From: Corallium rubrum
Lineage: Eukaryota; Cnidaria; Anthozoa; Scleralcyonacea; Coralliidae
Length of the DNA: 64,000 nt
Assembly: GCA_964035015.1 (NCBI GenBank)
Contig: OZ036003.1
Span: 3,602,031 to 3,666,030, forward strand
Direction: 5' to 3'
Part shown: positions 55,401-64,000 of the stretch, one piece after another
Layout of the letters: each line of letters begins with the position of its first letter
Position numbering within the stretch: the first letter of the stretch is position 1
Program-made: the position numbers and the translations under genes
Notes under the pieces: model-generated
What the model was told of the DNA's origin: nothing
The model's input: only the letters and a program-made list of their open reading frames with translations
The model's database searches: none

Positions 55401-58400
55401 TAATAATATAATAAGGTGGTAATGCCAGGAGAGAATTGAGTATATTATAAATAGTATTGTGCATTTCACTCGATTACATAGCATGTTCTAAGGATTTAGG
55501 GAGAAGGAAAATTCGAGTGTAGGATATATACATTTTAAGACCAAACCGGGAGCAGTTGCGAAAAATGCAACTACACAGGCCCTCCGGCACGAATTGAACC
55601 CACGACCTTGCGATTCTAGTGCAATGCTCTGACCACTGAGCCACGGAGGCCGTTGCCGAGAGCTTGATCGCGAGTTCTGTATATATAATAAGGTGGTAAT
55701 GCCAGGAGAGAATTGAGTATATTATAAATAATATTGTGCATTTCACTCGATTACATAGCATGTTCTAAGGATTTAGGGTGAAGGAAAATTCGAGTGTAGG
55801 ATATATACATTTTAAGACCAAACCGGGAGCAGTTGCGAAAAATGCAACTACACAGGCCCTCCGGCAGGAATTGAACCCACGACCTTGCGATTCTAGTGCA
55901 ATGCTCTGACCACTGAGCTACGGAGGCCGTTGCCGAGAGCTTGATCGCGAGTTCTGTATATATAATAAGGTGGTAATGCCAGGAGAGAATTGGGTATATT
56001 ATAAATAATATTGGGCATTTCACTCGATTACATAGCATGTTCTAAGGATTTAGGGTGAAGGAAAATTCGAGTGTAGGATATATACATTTTAAGACCAAAC
56101 CGGGAGCAGTTGCGAAAAATGCAACTACACCGGCCCTCCGGCAGGAATTGAACCCACGACCTTGCGATTCTAGTGCAATGCTCTGACCACTGAGCCACGG
56201 AGGCCGTTGCCGAGAGCTTGATCGCGAGTTCTGTATATATAATAAGGTGGTAATGCCAGGAGAGAATTCGGTATATTATAAATAATATTGGGCATTTCAC
56301 TCGATTACATAGCATGTTCTAAGGATTTAGGGTGAAGGAAAATTCGAGTGTAGGATATATACATTTTAAGACCAAACCGGGAGCAGTTGCGAAAAATGCA
56401 ACTACACAGGCCCTCCGGCAGGAATTGAACCCACGACCTTGCGATTCTAGTGCAATGCTCTGACCACTGAGCCACGGAGGCCGTTGCCGAGAGCTTGATC
56501 GCGAGTTCTGTATATATAATAAGGTGGTAATGCCAGGAGAGAGTTGGGTATATTATAAACAATATTGGGCATTTCACTCGATTACATAGCATGTTCTAAG
56601 GATTTAGGGTGAAGGAAAATTCGAGTGTAGGATATATACATTTTAAGACCAAACCGGGAGCAGTTGCGAAAAATGCAACTACACAGGCCCTCCGGCAGGA
56701 ATAGAACCCACGACCTTGCGATTCTAGTGCAATGCTCTGACAACTGAGCCACGGAGGCCGTTGCCCAGAGCTTGATCGCGAGTTCTGTATATATAATAAG
56801 GTGGTAATGCCAGGAGAGAATTGGGTATATTATAAATAATATTGGGCATTTCACTCGATTACATAGCATGTTCTAAGGATTTAGGGTGAAGGAAAATTCG
56901 AGTGTAGGATATATACATTTTAAGACCAAACCGGGAGCAGTTGCGAAAAATGCAACTACACCGGCCCTCCGGCAGGAATTGAACCCACGACCTTGCGATT
57001 CTAGTGCAATGCTCTGACCACTGAGCCACGGAGGCCGTTGCCGAGAGCTTGATCGCGAGTTCTGTATATATAATAAGGTGGTAATGCCAGGAGAGAATTG
57101 GGTATATTATAAATAATATTGGGCATTTCACTCGATTACATAGCATGTTCTAAGGATTTAGGGTGAAGGAAAATTCGAGTGTAGGATATATACATTTTAA
57201 GACCAAACCGGGAGCAGTTGCGAAAAATGCAACTACACAGGCCCTCCGGCATGAATTGAACCCACGACCTTGCGATTCTAGTGCAATGCTCTGACCACTG
57301 AGCCACGGAGGCCGTTGCCGAGAGCTTGATCGCGAGTTCTGTATATATAATAAGGTGGTAATGCCAGGAGAGAGTTGGGTATATTATAAACAATATTGGG
57401 CATTTCACTCGATTACATAGCATGTTCTAAGGATTTAGGGTGAAGGAAAATTCGAGTGTAGGATATATACATTTTAAGACCAAACCGGGAGCAGTTGCGA
57501 AAAATGCAACTACACAGGCCCTCCGGCAGGAATTGAACCCACGACCTTGCGATTCTAGTGCAATGCTCTGACAACTGAGCCACGGAGGCCGTTGCCCAGA
57601 GCTTGATCGCGAGTTCTGTATATATAATAAAGTGGCAATGCCAGGAGAGAATTGGGTATATTATAAATAATATTGGGCATTTCACTCGATTACATAGCAT
57701 GTTCTAAGGATTTAGGGTGAAGGAAAATTCGAGTGTAGGATATATACATTTTAAGACCAAACCGGGAGCAGTTGCGAAAAATGCAACTACACAGGCCCTC
57801 CGGCAGGAATTGAACCCACGACCTTGCGATTCTAGTGCAATGCTCTGACAACTGAGCCACGGAGGCCGTTGCCCAGAGCTTGATCGCGAGTTCTGTATAT
57901 ATAATAAGGTCGTAATGCCAGGAGAGAATTGGGTATATTATAAATAATATTGGGCATTTCACTCGATTACATAGCATGTTCTAAGGATTTAGGGTGAAGG
58001 AAAATTCGAGTGTAGGATATATACATTTTAAGCCAAACCGGGAGCAGTTGCGAAAAATGCAACTACACAGGCCCTCCGGCAGGAATTGAACCGACGACCT
58101 TGCGATTCTAGTGCAATGCTCTGACCACTGAGCCACGGAGGCCGTTGCCGAGAGCTTGATCGCGAGTTCTGTATATATAAGGTGGTAATGCCAGGAGAGA
58201 ATTGGGTATATTATGAATAATATTGGGCATTTCACTCGATTACATAGCATGTTCTAAGGATTTAGGGTGAAGGAAAATTCGAGTGTAGGATATATACATT
58301 TTAAGACCAAACCGGGAGCAGTTGCGAAAAATGCAACTACACAGGCCCTCTGGCAGGAATTGAACCCACGACCTTGCGAATCTAGTGCAATCCTCTGACC

Positions 58401-61400
58401 ACTGAGCCACGGAGGCCGTTGCCGAGAGCTTGATCGCGAGTTCTGTATATATAATAAGGTGGTAATGCCAAGAGAGAATTGAGTATATTATAAATAATAT
58501 TGGGCATTTCACTCGATTACATAGCATGTTCTAAGGATTTAGGGTGAAGGAAAATTCGAGTGTAGGATATATACATTTTAAGACCAAACCGGGAGCAGTT
58601 GCGAAAAATGCAACTACACAGGCCCTCCGGCAGGAATTGAACCCACGACCTTGCGATTCTAGTGCAATGCTCTGACCACTGAGCCACGGAGGTCGTTGCC
58701 GAGAGCTTGATCGCGAGTTCTGTATATATATAATAAGGTGGTAATGCCAGGAGAGAATTCGGTATATTATAAATAATATTGGGCATTTCACTCGATTACA
58801 TAGCATGTTCTAAGGATTTAGGGTGAAGGAAAATTCGAGTGTAGGATATATACATTTTAAGACCAAACCGGGAGCAGTTGCGAAAAATGCAACTACACAG
58901 GCCCTCCGGCAGGAATTGAACCCACGACCTTGCGATTCTAGTGCAATGCTCTGACCACTGAGCCACGGAGGCCGTTGCCGAGAGCTTGATCGCGAGTTCT
59001 GTATATATAATAAGGTGGTAATGCCAGAAGAGAATTGAGTATATTATAAATAATATTGGGCATTTCACTCGATTACATAGCATGTTCTAAGGATTTAGGG
59101 TGAAGGAAAATTCGAGTGTAGGATATATACATTTTAAGACCAAACCGGGAGCAGTTGCGAAAAATGCAACTACACAGGCCTCCGGCAGGAATTGAACCCA
59201 CGACCTTGCGATTCTAGTGCAATGCTCTGACCACTGAGCCACGTAGGCCGTTGCCGAGAGCTTGATCGCGAGTTCTGTATATATAATAAGGTGGTAATGC
59301 CAGGAGAGAATTGAGTATATTATATATAATATTGGGCATTTCACTCGATTACATAGCATGTTCTAAGGATTTAGGGTGAAGGAAAATTCGAGTGTAGGAT
59401 ATATACATTTTAAGACCAAACCGGGAGCAGTTGCGAAAAATGCAACTACACAGGCCCTCCGGCAGGAATTGAACCCACGACCTTGCGATTCTAGTGCAAT
59501 GCTCTGACCACTGAGCCACGGAGGCCGTTGCCGAGAGCTTGATCGCGAGTTCTGTATATATAATGTGGTAATGCCAGGAGAGAATTGGGTATATTATAAA
59601 TAATATTGGGCATTTCACTCGATTACATAGCATGTTCTAAGGATTTAGGGTGAAGGAAAATTCGAGTGTAGGATATATACATTTTAAGACCAAACCGGGA
59701 GCAGTTGCGAAAAATGCAACTACACAGGCCCTCCGGCAGGAATTGAACCCACGACCTTGCGATTCTAGTGCAATGCTCTGACCACTGAGCTACGGAGGCC
59801 GTTGCCGAGAGCTTGATCGCGAGTTCTGTATATATAATAAGGTGGTAATGCCAGGAGAGAATTGGGTATATTATGAATAATATTGGGCATTTCACTCGAT
59901 TACATAGCATGTTCTAAGGATTTAGGGTGAAGGAAAATTCGAGTGTAGGATATATACATTTTAAGACCAAACCGGGAGCAGTTGCGAAAAATGCAACTAC
60001 ACCGGCCCTCCGGCAGGAATTGAACCCACGACCTTGCGATTCTTGTGCAATGCTCTGACCACTGAGCTACGGAGGCCGTTGCCGAGAGCTTGATCGCGAG
60101 TTCTGTATATATAATAAGGTGGTAATGCCAGGAGAGAATTGGGTATATTATAAATAATATTGGGCATTTCACTCGATTACATAGCATGTTCTAAGGATTT
60201 AGGGTGAAGGAAAATTCGAGTGTAGGATATATACATTTTAAGACCAAACCGGGAGCAGTTGCGAAAAATGCAACTACACAGGCCCTCCGGCAGGAATTGA
60301 ACCCACGACCTTGCGATTCTAGTGCAATGCTCTGACCACTGAGCCACGGAGGCCGTTGCCGAGAGCTTGATCGCGAGTTCTGTATATATAATAAGGTGGT
60401 AATGCCAGGAGAGAGTTGGGTATATTATAAACAATATTGGGCATTTCACGCGATTACATAGCATGTTCTAAGGATTTAGGGTGAAGGAAAATTCGAGTGT
60501 AGGATATATACATTTTAAGACCAAACCGGGAGCAGTTGCAAAAAATGCAACTACACAGGCCCTCCGGCAGGAATTGAACCCACGACCTTGCGATTCTATT
60601 GCAATGCTCTGACAACTGAGCCACGGAGGCCGTTGCCCAGAGCTTGATCGCGAGTTCTGTATATATAATAAGGTCGTAATGCCAGGGGAGAATTGGGTAT
60701 ATTATAAATAATATTGGGCATTTCACTCGATTACATAGCATGTTCTAAGGATTTAGGGTGAAGGAAAATTCGAGTGTAGGATATATACATTTTAAGCCAA
60801 ACCGGGAGCAGTTGCGAAAAATGCAACTACACAGGCCCTCCGGCAGGAATTGAACCCGCGACCTTGCGATTCTAGAGCAATGCTGTGACCACTGAGCCAC
60901 GGAGGCTGTTGCCGAGAGCTTGATCGCGAGTTCTGTATACATAATAAGGTGGTAATGCCAGGAGAGAATTGGGTATATTATAAATAATATTGGGCATTTC
61001 ACTCGATTACATAGCATGTTCTAAGGGTTTAGGGTGGAGGAAAATTCGAGTGTAGGATATATACATTTTATGACCAAACCGGGAGCAGTTGCGAAAAATG
61101 CAACTACACAGGCCCTCCGGCAGGAATTGAACCCACGACCTTGCGATTCTAGTGCAATGCTCTGACCACTGAGCCACGGAGGCCGTTGCCGAGAGCTTGA
61201 TCGCGAGTTCTGTATATATAATAAGGTGGTAATGCCAGGAGAGAATTGAGTATATTATAAATAATATTGTGCATTTCACTCGATTACATAGCATGTTCTA
61301 AGGATTTAGGGTGAAGGAAAATTCGAGTGTAGGATATATACATTTTAAGACCAAACCGGGAGCAGTTGCGAAAAATGCAACTACACAGGCCCTCCGGCAG

Positions 61401-64000
61401 GAATTGAACCCACGACCTTGCGATTCTAGTGCAATGCTCTGACCACTGAGCCACGGAGGCCGTTGCCGAGAGCTTGATCGCGAGTTCTGTATATATAATA
61501 AGGTGGTAATGCCAGGAGAGAATTGAGTATATTATAAATAATATTGGGCATTTCACTCGATTACATAGCATGTTCTAAGGATTTAGGGTGAAGGAAAATT
61601 CGAGTGTAGGATATATACATTTTAAGACCAAACCGGGAGCAGTTGCGAAAAATGCAACTACACAGGCCCTCCGGCAGGAATTGAACCCACGACCTTGCGA
61701 TTCTAGTGCAATGCTCTGACCACTGAGCCACGGAGGTCGTTGCCGAGAGCTTGATCGCGAGTTCTGTATATATATAATAAGGTGGTAATGCCAGGAGAGA
61801 ATTGGGTATATTATAAATAATATTGGGCATTTCACTCGATTACATAGCATGTTCTAAGGATTTAGGGTGAAGGAAAATTCGAGTGTAGGATATATACATT
61901 TTAAGACCAAACCGGGAGCAGTTGCGAAAAATGCAACTACACAGGCCCTCCGGCAGGAATTGAACCCACGACCTTGCGATTCTAGTGCAATGCTCTGACC
62001 ACTGAGCCCGTTGCCGAGAGCTTGATCGCGAGTTCTGTATATATAATAAGGTGGTAATGCCAGAAGAGAATTGAGTATATTATAAATAATATTGGGCATT
62101 TCACTCGATTACATAGCATGTTCTAAGGATTTAGGGTGAAGGAAAATTCGAGTGTAGGATATATACATTTTAAGACCAAACCGGGAGCAGTTGCGAAAAA
62201 TGCAACTACACAGGCCCTCCGGCAGGAATTGAACCCACGACCTTGCGATTCTAGTGCAATGCTCTGACCACTGAGCCACGTAGGCCGTTGCCGAGAGCTT
62301 GATCGCGAGTTCTGTATATATAATAAGGTGGTAATGCCAGGAGAGAATTGAGTATATTATAAATAATATTGGGCATTTCACTCGATTACATAGCATGTTC
62401 TAAGGATTTAGGGTGAAGGAAAATTCGAGTGTAGGATATATACATTTTAAGACCAAACCGGGAGCAGTTGCGAAAAATGCAACTACACAGGCCCTCCGGC
62501 AGGAATTGAACCCACGACCTTGCGATTCTAGTGCAATGCTCTGACCACTGAGCCACGGAGGCCGTTGCCGAGAGCTTGATCGCGAGTTCTGTATATATAA
62601 TGTGGTAATGCCAGGAGAGAATTGGGTATATTATAAATAATATTGGGCATTTCACTCGATTACATAGCATGTTCTAAGGATTTAGGGTGAAGGAAAATTC
62701 GAGTGTAGGATATATACATTTTAAGACCAAACCGGGAGCAGTTGCGAAAAATGCAACTACACAGGCCCTCCGGCAGGAATTGAACCCACGACCTTGCGAT
62801 TCTAGTGCAATGCTCTGACCACTGAGCCACGGAGGCCGTTGCCGAGAGCTTGATCGCGAGTTCTGTATATATAATAAGGTGGTAATGCCAGGAGAGAATT
62901 GAGTATATTATAAATAATATTGGGCATTTCACTCGATTACATAGCATGTTCTAAGGATTTAGGGTGAAGGAAAATTCGAGTGTAGGATATATACATTTTA
63001 AGACCAAACCGGGAGCAGTTGCGAAAAATGCAACTACACAGGCCCTCCGGCAGGAATTGAACCCAGGACCTTGCGATTCTAGTGCAATGCTCTGACCACT
63101 GAGCCACGGAGGCCGTTGCCGAGAGCTTGATCGCGAGTTCTGTATATATAATAAGGTGGTAATGCCAGGAGAGAATTGGGTATATTATAAATAATATTGG
63201 GCATTTCACTCGATTACATAGCATGTTCTAAGGATTTAGGGTGAAGGAAAATTCGAGTGTAGGATATATACATTTTAAGACCAAACCAGGAGCAGTTGCG
63301 AAAAATGCAACTACACAGGCCCTCCGGCAGGAATTGAACCCACGACCTTGCGATTCTAGTGCAATGCTCTGACCACTGAGCCACGTAGGCCGTTGCCGAG
63401 AGCTTGATCGCGAGTTCTGTATATATAATAAGGTGGTAATGCCAGGAGAGAATTGAGTATATTATAAATAATATTGGGCATTTCACTCGATTACATAGCA
63501 TGTTCTAAGGATTTAGGGTGAAGGAAAATTCGAGTGTAGGATATATACGTTTTAAGACCAAACCGGGAGCAGTTGCGAAAAATGCAACTACACAGGCCCT
63601 CCGGCAGAAATTGAACCCACGACCTTGCGATTCTAGTGCGATGCTCTGACCACTGAGCCACGGAGGCCGTTGCCGAGAGCTTGATCGCGAGTTCTGTATA
63701 TATAATAAGGTGGTAATGCCAGGAGAGAATTGGGTATATTATAAATAATATTGGGCATTTCACTCGATTACATAGCATGTTCTAAGGATTTAGGGTGAAG
63801 GAAAATTCGAGTGTAGGATATATACATTTTAAGACCAAACCAGGAGCAGTTGCGAAAAATGCAACTACACAGGCCCTCCGGCAGGAATTGAACCCACGAC
63901 CTTGCGATTCTAGTGCAATGCTCTGACCACTGAGCCACGGAGGCCGTTGCCGAGAGCTTGATCGCGAGTTCTGTATATATAATAAGGTGGTAATGCCAGG
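55401..64000 (-). repeat. tRNA-like satellite, block 3 (~31 units of 277 bp), open at the right edge
   Basis: Same unit and orientation as blocks 1 and 2. A three-unit motif, CACCGGCCC then GAGAGTTGGG then GACAACTGAG, recurs from about 56028, 56859 and 59900. The stretch 58517-59900 corresponds to 61561-62940 unit for unit, about 11 units apart. Small length variants occur: a shortened TATATAATGTGG spacer (59562, 62598), a lengthened TATATATATAATAAGG (58725, 61768), and an 8-bp acceptor-arm deletion (about 62008). Confidence 0.95.

Noticed and set aside
55389-55484. N-terminal extension of the CR1 polyprotein starting MLCNRVK
   Set aside because: These codons are satellite sequence flanking the insertion; the element's own ATG is at about 55388.
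32278-63778. A 95-codon ORF (MLCNRVKCPILF ...) repeated in nearly every satellite unit
   Set aside because: It exceeds the 277-bp unit, overlaps its neighbour by 11 bp, and reads through the tRNA-like segment. Some subtypes carry stops or indels, and its conservation simply follows that of the DNA repeat.
32255-64000. CRISPR-like array because of regular spacing
   Set aside because: The whole 277-bp unit is repeated with no unique spacers, and the context is eukaryotic.

Overview
The window looks like accessory, repeat-rich DNA from an animal nuclear genome. It has intron-split genes with GT-AG junctions, long AT microsatellites, Penelope-like and CR1/L2-type retroelements, foldback MITEs and a tRNA-derived satellite. 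The mix (Penelope elements with GIY-YIG, a tRNA-like repeat with a hairpin just 3' of it, lineage-specific intron-rich families) suggests a cnidarian such as an anthozoan. That assignment is an inference; no rRNA or mitochondrial marker is present.

Layout. 1-452: end of an unrecognised gene. 453-3900: microsatellites, a foldback element and a miniature Penelope element with inverted terminal repeats. 3989-7673: an EXO1/XPG-type 5' nuclease with a C-terminal HIRAN domain, interrupted in exon 5 by a TTAA-targeted MITE. 7771-10930 (minus): a decayed multi-exon gene of unknown function. 11748-14639: Harbinger-type transposase remains, a possible partner ORF and a foldback. 15203-17657 (minus): an unknown gene with a Myb/SANT-like N-terminus, hit by a Penelope-derived insertion. 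19401-28295: an 11-exon unknown gene with a DARYD motif, carrying a 4.9 kb head-to-head Penelope pair in an intron and a CR1-like fragment inside an exon. 28300-32250: noncoding foldbacks, direct repeats and microsatellites.

32255-64000 is the dominant feature: about 84 tandem copies of a 277-bp unit, running to the right edge. Each unit carries on the minus strand a tRNA-like cloverleaf with consensus-grade Pol III A and B boxes, a TATA-like tract about 30-39 nt upstream, and a hairpin with a T5 run in its loop about 13 nt downstream. Marker variants recur in order, giving higher-order repeats of 4-6 units and an 11-unit duplication. The array is split into three blocks by non-LTR retrotransposons: one truncated element at 39342-40813 with an ATGTT target duplication, and two minus-strand elements head-to-tail at 48491-55400. 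The flanking units match up across the insertions, so the elements arrived after the array formed.

The most notable candidates are the Pol III-type satellite, the nuclease-HIRAN fusion, and several coding exons where removing a mobile element plus one target duplication restores the reading frame.
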